Source: Chaetoceros tenuissimus
Lineage: Eukaryota > Bacillariophyta > Thalassiosirophyceae > Chaetocerotales > Chaetocerotaceae
Assembly (NCBI GenBank): GCA_021927905.1
Contig: BLLK01000022.1
Location: 682,001-746,000 of the forward strand
Reading direction: 5' to 3'
Length of the DNA: 64,000 nucleotides
Part shown: positions 9,654 through 20,269 of the stretch, one piece after another
Layout of the letters: each line of letters begins with the position of its first letter
Numbering within the stretch: the first letter of the stretch is position 1
Program-made: the position numbers and the translations under genes
Notes under the pieces: generated by a model
Seen by the model: the letters and a program-made list of their open reading frames with translations, nothing else
Databases searched by the model: none
What the model was told of the DNA's origin: nothing

Positions 9654-10713
9654 TTAACATGTATCGCAAGTTTGCTTGCAATTCTCTATGACCTGCGCAA
9701 TACAAAAGCGTTCAATTCTTATCTGTGCCCTCTGAGGTTCACTTGTAAGCCAAGCGCAATTACGGGTTCTTCTGATACCAGTGCTAGTATTTACAATCTC
9801 GAATTCAAAGTCCGGATCATCCTCACACATTGTTGGTGACTCTACTGGAGATGGGACTGGAATTGTTCTTCCCCCTCCTCCTTGAACAGGGGAAGATGTG
9901 GGCGATGGCTTGATTGAAGGAGAAAAAGATGGATATGTAGAAGGTGATGAAGATGGTGAATATGTTGGTGAAGAAGTCGGAGAAGAAGTTGTCATTTTCC
10001 ATGTGCTGGGCACAGTTGATGGGGTTGCTGATTCCAACATTGATGGTGCTTCACTTCGACTTACCGTAGGAGCAGAGGTCTGTGACACGTATCGAACATT
10101 CCAAGTCAGAGTATCATTATCCAAAATAGAGCGTGTATTTGCTTGCATAAGGAGAACTCTCCCCATTACATTACTTCTTCTCAATCCTAGTAGAAATTGA
10201 ATTCCATCATCATTGTCATGTTCAATATAGTTGTTGCTTTCATCAACAATGAAAGAATTTCTATAATCTGTTTTTTGTTGACAAGTGTGTAAGTAAATTC
10301 TTCGGTGTCTTGCCCTCAAGCACAAATTTCTGCTTGAATCACTGAGTTTGAGTTGATTATGATCATATCTCTCCCAAAGCTGCAAGTTTGTTTCATCCTC
10401 ATCGAATTGTTTGCATTCACGGACGTGTATCAAAGATCCTATGCCATCTCTCTTTGCTGTGAGACACCATTCCTTCTCTGGTGTAAATCTTTCATGTGTA
10501 CTTTGAAAAAGCAATTTGAATGGTTCATCCTATGTTGACATGAAGGAATTGTGTGAGTGTGAGATGCAAAAAGATAGATATCTTATGTATTCCGTCATTA
10601 CCTACATTATCAAGGTTTCTATGGCGCTGAGAGATTTCCACATCTTCACTCACAGCAGAAGCCAAAGCTGCAAATGAAGAAGCTATTAGTATTGAAAAAG
10701 ATAGATATTTCAT
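9654..10713 (-). CDS. Secreted lectin-like PSxxPS protein, copy A (with Cys-rich tail)
   Basis: Two exons, 10713-10606 and 10529-9654 (76-base intron, GTAGGT to ATAG, phase 0), give 327 residues. A signal peptide (MKYLSFSILIASSFAALASA) is followed by a short linker. A module of about 130 residues (37-170) then shows WCLTAKRDG, LQLWERYDHNQLKL and NLCLRARHRRIYL, the Q-W and C-x-L pattern of ricin-B-type beta-trefoil lectins, though divergent. A Ser/Pro/Thr stalk with PSxxPS-type spacing follows. The last 57 residues form the same Cys-rich module as the neighbour gene (CEDDPDFEFEI to KQTCDTC). It is probably extracellular and could bind sugars on the wall or mucilage. A nearly identical copy lies upstream at 11294-12334. 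The domain call is moderate and the secretion call firm. Confidence 0.7.
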
Positions 10714-11293
10714 TTTGGGATGTGAAGTCTTAATAATTGAATTTATTGCAAGGAACTTTTTGAGTGGGAATATGAAACAAAAAACAAAATGATCGTTATT
10801 CCCAAAAAAATCTGTGCTATCAGCAGATTGTACTTTGTGCTAGTCTGTGCCAATGACAAATATGACGTCTTTAGAAACGATTGATTCACTCATTTTTGAA
10901 AAAGAGGGATCCCCCCACAAATTGCATACACCAATCAAAGACCAAACTTAAGACTATTCGTCATTGTTCTTTTACTATACCATAAACTATGAACGACCCT
11001 AATGATTCATTTGTTTTGGACATGGTATCTATTGATGAATACTGCTGCTAGAGAAAAAAAGGTAATTGTGAGTCGGTGTTAAAAAAAAGAGGTGTAGTAG
11101 CGAAGGTGGCAATTCAGATGCTAGCGGATAAGATTGATGAGAAGGCTGAGAGGGAGAAAGAAGAGAGCTTTTAAGTAGATGAAAACGATAGAGAGAGGAT
11201 AGGAGTGATATATGTCAATATTATGTTTATTCAAGATTAAGGAGATATGTGGGAGATGAGAGAGGAGAGGGAAAATGATTATGATGATTTAGG
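10714..11293. other. Spacer between the tandem lectin-like copies
   Basis: It holds the promoter of copy A. The part at 10851-10914 is repeated almost exactly upstream of copy B, which marks it as a duplicated promoter segment; it contains TGACGTC-like and GATCC motifs. No open frame of note. Confidence 0.6.
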
Positions 11294-12334
11294 CTATTGT
11301 TGCGTCTTTTTCTTTTTCTTTTTCTTCTTATTCTTTTTGTTCTTCTTGTTCTTTTTCTTTGCATTCTTCTTTTTCTTCTTCTCCTTTGCATTCTTCACTT
11401 GGTTTGGCGATAATGTTGATGGCTCTACTGGAGATGGCGACAGTGTTGGTGACTCTACTTGAGATGGCGACAGTGTTGGTGACTCTACTGGAGATGGGAC
11501 TGGAATAGATCTTTCTCCTCCTCCTTGAACAGAGGAAGGCATTGGCGATGTCTTGATTGAAGGAGAAAAAGATGGTGAATATGTTGGTGACGTTGTCGGA
11601 GAAGAAGTTGTAATTTTCCATGTGCTGGGCACAGTTGATGGGGTTGCTGATTCCAACATTGATGGTGCTTCACTTCGACTTACCGTAGGAGCAGAGGTCT
11701 GTGACACGTATCGAACATTCCAAGTCAGAGTATCATTATCCAAAATAGAGCGTGTATTTGCTTGCATAAGGAGAACTCTCCCCATTACATTACTTCTTCT
11801 CAATCCTAGTAGAAATTGAATTCCATCATCATTGTCATGTTCAATATAGTTGTTGCTTTCATCAACAATGAAAGAATTTCTATAATCTGTTTTTTGTTGA
11901 CAAGTGTGTAAGTAAATTCTTCGGTGTCTTGCCCTCAAGCACAAATTTCTGCTTGAATCACTGAGTTTGAGTTGATTATGATCATATCTCTCCCAAAGCT
12001 GCAAGTTTGTTTCGTCTTCATCAAATAGTTCGCATTCACGGACGTGTATCAAAGATCCTATGCCATCTCTCTTTGCTGTGAGACACCATTCCTTGTCTGG
12101 TGTAAATCTTTCATGTGTACTTTGAAAAAGCAATTTGAATGGTTCATCCTATGTTGACATGAAGTAGTTCTGTGAGTGTGAGATGCAAAAAGATAGAGAT
12201 ATCTTATTCATTCCGTTATTACCTACATTATCAAGGTTTCTATGGCGCTGAGAGATTTCCACATCATCACTCACAGCAGAAGCCAAAGCTGCAAATGAAG
12301 GAGCTATTAGTATTGAAAAAGATAGATATTTCAT
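11294..12334 (-). CDS. Secreted lectin-like PSxxPS protein, copy B (Lys-rich tail)
   Basis: Two exons, 12334-12227 and 12148-11294 (78-base intron, phase 0), give 320 residues. The signal peptide and lectin-like module are almost identical to copy A. The Ser/Pro region carries extra SPSPVE(S/P)PTL-type repeats, and the Cys-rich module is absent. Instead the protein ends in about 33 residues of Lys with Asn, Ala and Glu (KNAKEKKKKK onward), encoded by a homopurine run (CTT/TTC-rich on the plus strand, about 11304-11397). The poly-basic end could bind silica or acidic polysaccharide, as polycationic diatom wall proteins do, but it could equally be slippage in a gene that lost its natural end. 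The identity to copy A shows that the duplication is recent. Confidence 0.68.
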
Positions 12335-12765
12335 TTTGGGATGTGAATGAATTTATTTTGTTTATTATTGGATATCGGAGTGGGGAAAAGGAAAGCAGAA
12401 ACAAACATCAGTAGAGTTATCGTTATTCTCAAAAAATCTGTACCAATGACAAATATGACGTCTTTAGAAACGATTGATTCACTCATGTTTTTGAAAAAGA
12501 GGGATCCCCCTCCGTCCTACACTATGAAAAGATTACCTATTCGTCATTGTTCATTCACTATTATTTTTCAACCATTCACACACATTTTTCAACCATCAAT
12601 ACAATCACTTTCTTGCTCAATATTCTCTGGTTAAAGTCATCTTGTTCTGTGAAGAAGCAATACAGATGAATTGATTGTAGCCTCTAGTATCAAAGCACGA
12701 AATCAACTGAACGTGAAAAGAAAAGGAATGAGGTGGTCTACTACTAACTGACCCCACAAATCATA
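12335..12765. promoter_or_regulatory. Divergent promoter region of lectin copy B and SPO11
   Basis: The two flanking genes point away from each other. The left part (to 12509) is the duplicated promoter of the lectin pair. The right part, AT-rich and without motifs I recognise, should drive the SPO11-like gene. Confidence 0.4.
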
Positions 12766-14146
12766 ATGCTACACTCACCAAAAGACATACTTGACCGCAT
12801 CAACAAAGTTCTTCTCACGATCTTTGAATGTATGGAAGAAGAGAGGCCACTAACTCTATCATCTCTATTTGAATCGTCTGGAACGTGCAAAAATACATTC
12901 AGGCCAAAGACACTTTCTAATATCAAACAGGCTAGGAGTATCACTGGCATTATTCTAGTCCTTTCTTACATTCAAAATCTAATGTTGCATGAACGTACCA
13001 CAACTGTTCGGGAACTGTATTACTTCTTTGTAACTCACTTTAGAAACCAAAAAGAGTGCGATGGTACAATTGCTGAAATCTGTAATCTTCTTCAAGTCGA
13101 GCGTATTTCATTGGGACTGAATGCTAGTCCAAAAGGTGAGCAATTTGGAATTTCCACCTTTTGCTTGATCTTTGATCTACATGGGAAGTTAGTTTTTTAA
13201 TCTTGTCATCACAATTACTCTGTTGTCAGGCTGGTTTTCTGGCGATATCAAGATTGTCCGTAATGGTCTTGTAAAAGATGGTCGAAACGCATCAACTGTG
13301 CAAGGATTTGCAATTACAAGAGAGTGGATCTATAGAGCAACATCTTTAGCACAACAACTAAATCAGACAAACCAGGAAAGCATTGACCATAGCTCCCATG
13401 ACTCTGACAGTATTGACGAATCCTTGTCTTTTTCAAAGGAAGAATGCGAGGCTTATATTCATCCAGAATCTAATTTCGAGATTCACTCTAACGCAAAAGC
13501 CATTGTTATAATTGAAAAGGAGGGGATTTATAACCGCCTTGCTGAAGATTTGCAGCATTTGCCAATTATATTGATAACGGGGAAAGGAAATCCCGATCAT
13601 GCTACAAGGGCGATGGTGTATTGTCTGTGGAAAACTTTGATTGGACCTGACGGTGAGAGTCTTCCAATTTACGGTATCGCAGATTGTAATCCTTACGGAG
13701 TTGGAGTTCTACAGACTTATGCAAATGGGTTTGGTCAGAGTAACGACTTTCAATTACCAGTTCAATGGCTTGGTCTACGCCCTTGCCAACTACTCGATAC
13801 ACAAAGTGGTGGAGAAAGTGAAGAAAGTGAACTCTGGAACAAGATAAATCAACTACCAAATGAAGTATATCAAAAGTTGACCGAGATGGATGAAAGGAAA
13901 TTAAAGAGTCTCCTTCAAGAATCAAATGGATTTGTTCAGAACTGTCCAGCAATGAAGGCAGAGATTCATCTCATGAAAGAGAATCAATGGAAGTTAGAAC
14001 TAGAAAGTTTGAATTGGCTAGGGATGAACTTTTTGAGTGATTTTATATCTGAGATAATTCTCTACAATCTGAATAACCACAGCTTCGAAGTAGGAGAAGA
14101 TGATGCTAGCTTCAGTTCTTTGGATAGAAAGAGATTAGCATGCTGA
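12766..14146 (+). CDS. SPO11 / topoisomerase VI subunit A homologue
   Basis: Two exons, 12766-13135 and 13230-14146 (94-base intron, GTGAGC to TCAG, phase 1), give 428 residues. The 5Y-CAP domain has TTTVRELYYFF with the Tyr pair 85-86 containing the catalytic Tyr that attacks DNA. The Toprim part follows: IVIIEKEGIY with the metal-binding Glu near 219, TGKGNPDHATR, and IADCNPYGVGVL with Asp near 275. SPO11 makes the meiotic double-strand breaks; its plant and algal paralogues include the TopoVI A subunit used in endoreduplication. Several SPO11 paralogues are known in diatoms and I cannot tell which this is. The region between the two domains has an acidic/Ser insert (residues about 170-200). 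No transit peptide is seen, so the nucleus is likely. Confidence 0.88.
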
Positions 14147-14311
14147 GTATGGGGTTCAGCATGATTGGGCTTGATACGTATTCACAAGGAAGTAGGAAGG
14201 AGTATATTTTGTAGTTTTGTCACGAATGTATTGGGGAAATTGTCAAGGTGCTGTAAATTTAGTAATAGAGAATTGTACATTGTAGAAGGCTATCTCTATA
14301 TTATCTACTTT

Positions 14312-16253
14312 CTACTCTTTCCAAACAAATCCTTGAAAAACTCTTGGGTCAAAATCGCACATGTTATCATCCCAGTCATTGTTATCAATATATGTTGTAT
14401 CAGCGGGAGAAAATTTGTCACATGCATACCAGTAGAGAAGAGACTCGAGACTTTGTCTATCCTTGCATCTTGTTCTAGTCGCACCAAGTCTATCATTTAT
14501 TCTAGTTGGCAAAGAATCGACTAGGTCGTACCATTCCGAACCATCTGGCAACACCACCTTGAGAATACTTATGACATGCTCATGGAAAAATAAAGCAGCC
14601 GCAACCTTTTTCGTCGAATCTTTTTTCTCTTCTTGAGAATCAGAACCTGGATTTGTTTCTTCTCCATTCTCAAGCATATCTATAAGACCACCGACATGTT
14701 GTCTATCAAGAACATTTCCTCCACATACTCCGACAAACATTTCTTGTTTGAGGATTTTTTCATCCACCATAAAATCATGAACATCACTGGGAATAATCAA
14801 TGCGTGTCCTGAAAGTCCAAGTTTCCTTCTGACTCTCGAGAGAATTCCCGGAGCAATTTCATTTATCACTTGTTCAATCTTCATATCTGAAATGCCGCAA
14901 CCCTCAGATCGCAAATGGTTGACCGCGACAAGAGGTGAAATTACAGTGCATCCATTTGTGGAATCGCGTGTTGTACTTTTACCTTGGTACGTTCCAAGTT
15001 GGAAAATCTCAATCTTCTTCTTATTTCTGAGCTGAAAGTATTCTTGTCTTGCATGCTGTTTCTGCATTTGAAATGAAATTTTTGGTGTTTTATTTGTTAC
15101 ATCTCCATGGTCAGCAAGCGATGCAGACATAAGAGGGCCTGCAAATCCCAAATCATTTATATATGAGGGGGCAATGTGCGATGTTGTTGAGATTGCAATA
15201 TTGTGGTTGATTTTATTGCACAATTAATTTGAATAGAATGAGGAGAAATTTGAAGAGAAGAGATGGCAGGTAAGTAAAAATGAAAATGAGCAATTCAATT
15301 GGAGAAACAAGAACTAGCCTTTTAGGCCGTTTCAATGACTTAGGATTGACACTACTTGTCTTACCTTGAAGGGGATTGATAAATGTTTTGGCATTTGTTG
15401 CTCCTTGATCGCTTTCCGAAAGCGGCGCTGAAGGTACCATACCATGTAAACTTCTAGAACTAGATGGTCGCAAATCCATGATACTGTCCTGCCTATAGTC
15501 CATTTTATTTTGCTCGTGTTGAACGAGAGCATCATATGACGGTGGAGGTGGCAATGACCCGAGAGAATCATAGGCTGGAGGAGGGGCTTCTATGCCTTCT
15601 TGAACACTAGGTTGGGGGATAGGCATGGGAATAGGTAAAGGTAAATTCCCTATTGGAAGAGCAGAGACATCCTCTTCCACTTCATCAAACTCATCTAATT
15701 CATTTTCCTTCTCTACCTTTGTGTCCGTATTTTTCTTCTTTTCTGTATATCCAGTTGGCACAGGTCCAAAATTGTCAAGCATATTCAATCTATCCAACAA
15801 AGCTTGAGTAGCTGCTCTTTCTTCTTCTTCTTTTCGCATCTCCTCTTCGCGTTGTTTGATCAACCTCATTGCCTCCTCTTCTCTTCTTTTCATTTCTTTC
15901 TTCTCTAATTCTTCTAGATCCATCAGTTCTACAACTTCTTCTAACTTATCAATGACAGTTTTGAGATCTCGCTTGTTTTCTTTCCTCAATTTCACATATT
16001 CAGGTTGATTTACTTTGTAATAGTCATGTGTCGGTAAAACTTCAGAACTAAATTTTGCGAATCGTAGACCGAATACATATGCTTCATCTAGTTTGTTTGA
16101 ATCAGCTGCAAGATAGAAACTTTTGAGTAATCTTAGAGACAGTGCATAGTAACGCTGGATAGGCGTCAGATTGGAGATGTTGGGTATTTTGTTGAGTTCA
16201 GATGCTTTCAAAGCAGCTCGACGTTCGTCTGATGGGCGTGCTTTCTTTGCCAT
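14312..16253 (-). CDS. USP8-dimer/PPxY protein, probably spliced to a Cys-His protease-like domain
   Basis: Exon 1 is 16253-15365 (Met at 16253) and the proposed exon 2 is 15138-14312, joined across a 226-base intron (GTAAGA to TTTGCAG, phase 1); the frames match and give 571 residues. Residues about 18-115 form an MIT-like USP8-dimer domain (LTPIQRYYALSLRLLKSFY, then EAYVFGLRFAKF and HDYY), the module that brings AMSH and USP8 to ESCRT-III. A Lys/Glu coiled coil, an acidic stretch and two PPxY motifs (PPPAYD, PPPSYD) follow. Exon 2 holds a domain I cannot name, with NGCTVISPL, VAAALFFHEHVISI and WYDLVDSLP, an order (Cys, His, Asp) that would fit a papain-like peptidase. If the intron is retained, the first half ends instead at 15213 with a hydrophobic tail. 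A separate exon 2 gene could start at the Met at 15130. The USP8-dimer call is good, the fusion is inferred, and the protease role is a guess. Confidence 0.6.
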
Positions 16254-16651
16254 TATATATTTATATGTAACCAACTACTGCTCTATCTTAGAAGTGGACC
16301 TATTTGCAAACTTTCTCCTTGATACTAAATCTAGACAGTTGATCTAGTAGTTTCCATTGATGAACTCTTTTGTATCTCCAAACTATACTAAGAACAGAAA
16401 GGAATGGATCAATCAATCGATCACAGAAAAGAATTTTTTGTTGTTTTGGCGTTTTGTGGCTTCGCTTAGGAAAAGAAATAGGTTATGTACTTTACTGCTG
16501 CGAACTGCATGGTAGCACATGACCACCCTCCTTCCTAATACTGCACGAGTAAGAAGTGAAAGTGTATCTTTGAAGGTATTGCAGATCTTTGTTTGCAACA
16601 ATCACCTGTTTTTCTCAACAATTCTATTTTCCTGCAAGTAATAAAAGTAGA
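16254..16651. promoter_or_regulatory. Divergent promoter region of the USP8-dimer gene and the aldo/keto reductase
   Basis: A 398-base gap between two genes that point apart. It is AT-rich with no recognisable open frame; promoters are inferred from position only. Confidence 0.35.
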
Positions 16652-18010
16652 ATGAGAATCGTAGCACTTACTTCGCTTCTTGCAACTTCAACTAGAGCCT
16701 TACATTCTTCGCTTCCTGGGTTTTCCACATTTCGTCATACCAATAGCAAAGCTCTTTTTCAACGCCAAATGACGGTCAGAAGTAAAGAAGCACTTCTCGG
16801 ATGCCCTATCATTCCACTTTATGACAATACTCCTCATCCTGCAATTGGGTTTGGTACATACAAAGTGGGATTTATTCCTTCTTCGGCATCATCAGCTGTA
16901 GCTGCGGCTGCACCTACCACTGTAGAACGGACAGCGGAAGAATGTGTTGCAGATGCACTCTCAGTTGGATATAGATTCTTGGAATGTGCTGAATTTTATG
17001 GAAATGAAAGTGAAGTAGGCAAAGCAATTAAAGCTTCAGGAATTCCAAGAGAAGAACTGTTTATTTGTTCTAAAGTTTGGACCACAACAATTGAAAAGGG
17101 AGAAGATGCTATTCGTGAACAACTGGAGAAGACACTGAGTGATTTAGGAACTGATTACGTAGATCTTTACTTGATACATTGGCCGGTACCAGGAAAGCAT
17201 GTTGATGCGTACAAGGTATTAGAAAAACTGAAAAGCGAAGGGAAAATCATCAATATTGGTGTGTCTAACTATGCTGTTGAAGATTACAAAGAGCTTATGG
17301 AAAATGGAGTTTCTGTGAAACCTGCAGTGAATCAGGTAAGTCATGATTTGTTTATTTCATATTCTGAAGTGCTATTAGTCCTAAACACTTCTTTGATCAA
17401 AGATTGAGATCAACCCATTTCTTTTTCGAAAGAATACTATTGACTTTTTCAAGAAAGAAGGCGTAGTTTTACAAAGTTATAGAAGCTTACGCGATGGAAA
17501 AGCATTTGATAATCCAACTGTAGTCAAGATTGCCGAATCACATGGCAAGACTGCAGCCCAAATCCTTGGTAGATGGTGCGTCCAAAAAGGTTTTGTTTAC
17601 ATTCCAAAATCAGTTAAGAAAGAACGTATGATTGAGAATGCAGAGGTATTCGATTTTGAATTGAGTGATGAAGACATGAATGAATTGGATTCTTTAACTA
17701 CACCAGATGCATTTACAACATTTGAAGGTTTATATAGGTAAGTCGACGGATGAATGTGGGAGTTGTAAGCTTTTGCATGTCGCAAATGGAGCGAAATGGA
17801 ACGAGCACTGTGACATTGGAATCCTTTGTAATGTCGAAGTGAAGTAGACACATGAGTGTATGACCAAATCTTATTTTCGACCTCTACGCACACACACACA
17901 CTAACTTCAACTTACTCACACAACATCACCATCATAGAAAATGCGTGAACCGCGATACCTCTAAAGATGGAACATTGGAAGGAGTGAAAATGGAGATCAC
18001 CTGTGATTAG
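16652..18010 (+). CDS. Aldo/keto reductase with N-terminal targeting sequence
   Basis: Three exons, 16652-17335, 17403-17737 and 17938-18010, with introns of 67 and 200 bases (GTAAGT to AAAG; GTAAGT to ATAG), give 363 residues. The barrel shows IGFGTYKV, GYRFLECAEFYGNE with Asp replaced by Glu at the usual catalytic Asp but Tyr kept, CSKVW with the catalytic Lys, LIHWPVPG with the His, GVSNY, and NQIEINPF formed by the first splice. The C-terminal part has GRWCVQKGFVYIPKS, the NADPH-binding loop. Exon 3 supplies the family-like tail KCVNRDTS. The first 45 residues (MRIVALTSLLATSTRALHSS) look like a signal or transit peptide, so plastid or mitochondrial import is possible. Role: NADPH-dependent reduction of carbonyls. 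Intron 2 carries a CA repeat near 17888. Confidence 0.85.
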
Positions 18011-18192
18011 GATGCACATCATCTTGTACACATTTGAGTGAATTATTTGACGATATCATGCAAAAGGGAGTTGAATATATTTTATCGTTTTCAGTGCTTT
18101 CAAAAGTAGTATACATGTGGATAAACAAATAACCCCCAACCTTTACATTTTCCAGACATTCTACAACACTGTCAATCTGAGTCTAAATCTTA

Positions 18193-19378
18193 TTAGGAAG
18201 CATGAATACTGTAGATGGATGAATTGGAGTCCATGAATCCATCCATAGAATATCCTATCATCATTTCTGCTTCCCAATCCACATTTGCTTTCAAATAATC
18301 CATCTCTTCGTGAATCAGTTCTCTTTTCTTTCGATTCAATTGTGGTGGACTGGCTTTGCATCTAGCCTCTGTTCCTGTTGCTTTTTCAATTTGCTTTATG
18401 ACTTCACCAGTGCCCCTCCGTAGCATATCTTCATAGCGCAAAATCCATAACTCTTTGACGAAAGCAAAGTCTTTGGTAGCAACAAAGTTCTTATTTTTTG
18501 CTGCACGAAGTTGGAGAATATTATCGTAGGGTTTACCAGTCCCATCATTTCTCATCTCATAGAATGGTTGATGGTTTGAATAATGTGTAATATTGAAAAA
18601 ACCTTCTGGAAACGGACGAGTATTGCAAGAAACAACGTCTTTGTAGCTAAATGCCTCCTGACACTGTTGTGTCCTCTTTTCCTCTTGATTTAGGTCAATT
18701 AAATCAAGACCAACTCTCTCCATCGTCCAAGGCTTTGTTACGAACTCTTTCCAGTCTAGATATAAATGCTCTGAAGCATGATGCGGCTAGAGTGATGTTA
18801 GAAAAACTTCATTGATGAAAAATCAATAATGTAAAATAAGGAATCTCTTATGGAACATACCTTCTTTCTCATAGCTTCTACCCAGTCGTATGGATTACGA
18901 AACATTGCAATGACTAATGTCTCATTTTGTATTTTACTAGTAGACACAGTTTCATCTTGAAACCAATGCTTGTATCGAGTTAATCTCCTATTGATAGGGA
19001 CGCTATGATTGAAACAATGATTCAAATGTCTTTTTGCAAGGAATTATGGTTAGAGAAAGATAGATTCAATTGCTATAGACATATCACACATTTGCTCATA
19101 ACTCACTCATACATCCACGTAGTACCACTATTACGCTCGCCAAGAATGCTAATCGCTCGAACGAGCTGTCCCTCGTCAATCCTTTTCTCTAAGTTGCTAT
19201 ACAAGCGCTCCTTAGGAACCATAATTCGCTGCGACCCTCGACCCATTTGCTCTTCCTCAACTTGCAGTCTTCCCTGATATTTGTAAAATTGATCTATAAT
19301 AAGGAACGACGACACAAGAAGACCGATCGCAAACAATACCAACAATGATATGAAATAAGTTGAGTCTCTCATAGTCAC
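18193..19378 (-). CDS. Type II membrane sulfotransferase-like protein
   Basis: Three exons, 19378-19107, 19029-18861 and 18786-18193, with introns of 77 and 74 bases (GTGAGT to AAAG, phase 2; GTATGT to CTAG, phase 0), give 344 residues. A short cytoplasmic tail precedes one transmembrane helix (YFISLLVLFAIGLLVSSFLI), the usual Golgi topology. ILGERNSGTTWMYE is the PAPS 5'-phosphosulfate loop, and VIAMFRNPYDWVEAM contains the 3'-phosphate-binding Arg and Asn-Pro. The second splice joins AMRKK to PHHASEHLYLDW, a good family match. LWILRYEDM, near the C-terminal third, is the usual late motif. Such enzymes transfer sulfate to sugars or Tyr residues of secreted or wall polymers; diatoms make much sulfated polysaccharide. 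Acceptor unknown. Confidence 0.78.
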
Positions 19379-19696
19379 TATTTATTAATTTGAGAAATTA
19401 TATATCACAAGGCTTGGTAAATTATAACAACATATACAACGTGTTTTACTGATGAAAAAGTTATTCAGTCTAGTTCCATCATTGCTAAAATTCCAGTCTA
19501 ATTGAGTCAGTAAAGGAATTCAGGGTTGGATTTGTATTGACAGAAAAAATCGATTGCTTTAATTCTAATTGAAATTCTCTTCCCAATGCTCCTTGAAGCT
19601 ACAAAACTAAAATAGTATCAATAATTTGGCGCGAATTTTTTGGAAAAAATACCTCTGGAACGGAAGAGTTACCAAAACCTGTACGTACTTACGGGA
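19379..19696. other. Spacer before the transposon
   Basis: The sulfotransferase promoter should lie at the left. GTACGTAC occurs at 19681-19688, immediately outside the left terminal repeat of the transposon. No gene seen. Confidence 0.5.
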
Positions 19697-19730
19697 CCAG
19701 GCAAATCTTATGTGTTTTTTTCGACGTCAT
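19697..19730 (+). repeat. Left terminal inverted repeat of the MULE
   Basis: 34 bases beginning CCAGGCAAATCTTATGTGTT; the exact reverse complement lies at 26382-26415. A further AGTGTCAA just inside matches the other end after a small offset. Confidence 0.88.
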
Positions 19731-19802
19731 ATCTAGTGTCAACCGTACGTAACTTTTTCAGTACGGCTTTGGAGGGGGAGAAAATGAATTTTTGTACGTA
19801 CA

Positions 19803-19867
19803 GACAGACAGACCATTTCAATAGGCCATTTAAGAGAGACAGACAGACCACTTGAATAGGCCATTTA
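19803..19867 (+). repeat. Two direct repeats with GACAGACAGACC and AGGCCATTTA
   Basis: Two units of about 30 bases, 35 bases apart, inside the left end of the MULE. Repeated subterminal motifs are typical transposase-binding sites in DNA transposons. AGGCCATTTA recurs outside the right end at about 26579. Confidence 0.7.
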
Positions 19868-20106
19868 GGACATTTTCTGGTTTCATTGACGCCAGTACTT
19901 TCAATACGGGATGAAGTGCTACGCAACACATCTTGCACAAAACACAAGCGCAACCAACACAACAACTAATCACAACTAGCTTTCATTGCATGTCAGTATC
20001 TGCTTCTCAACCCAAGTCCCATTGTGAGCCAGCTACATAGTATCTTTAAATTGCTGTATTTGCCCTGGTTGTGTTTATTGAGCTGTTCTGTTTCTTCATT
20101 TGAAAG

Positions 20107-20217
20107 TCAAAGGTTACTTCGTGTTTCGACTTTCAACTCTTTGTTTGGTACTTTTGCACTACTGTGGAAGAGCATCCAAACGATCTGTTTATTTTCAAAG
20201 GTTACTTCGTGTTTCGA
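20107..20217 (+). repeat. Direct repeat pair (23 bases, spaced by 88)
   Basis: The same 23 bases, beginning TCAAAGGTTACTTCG, occur at 20107-20129 and 20195-20217, just upstream of the first transposon gene. They may be binding sites in its promoter. Confidence 0.75.
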
Positions 20218-20269
20218 ATCTCGACTTTTCTTTCGGTGCTCTGACAGTAGTGCTTTAGTGTAACCCATC

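Larger units (their letters stand above)
9838..12509. repeat. Recent tandem duplication (about 1.05 kb unit, two copies)
   Basis: About 9838-10914 and 11478-12509 are copies in the same orientation. They share gene body, intron, signal peptide and part of the promoter (about 10851-10914 against 12444-12509) with very few differences over long stretches. The homology stops at the 3' end, where copy A continues into the Cys-rich tail and copy B into low-complexity DNA. Confidence 0.88.

Noticed and set aside
9898-10200. Plus-strand frames rich in Asp/Gly/Val across the PSxxPS genes (also 7712-7987 and 11553-11819)
   Set aside because: They are the mirror image of Ser/Pro repeats on the coding strand, which always reads as Asp-Gly-x-x in reverse.
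20024-20263. 79-residue Ser/Leu-rich frame upstream of the transposon cargo gene
   Set aside because: Starts without ATG, contains the 23-base direct repeats, and resembles promoter DNA.
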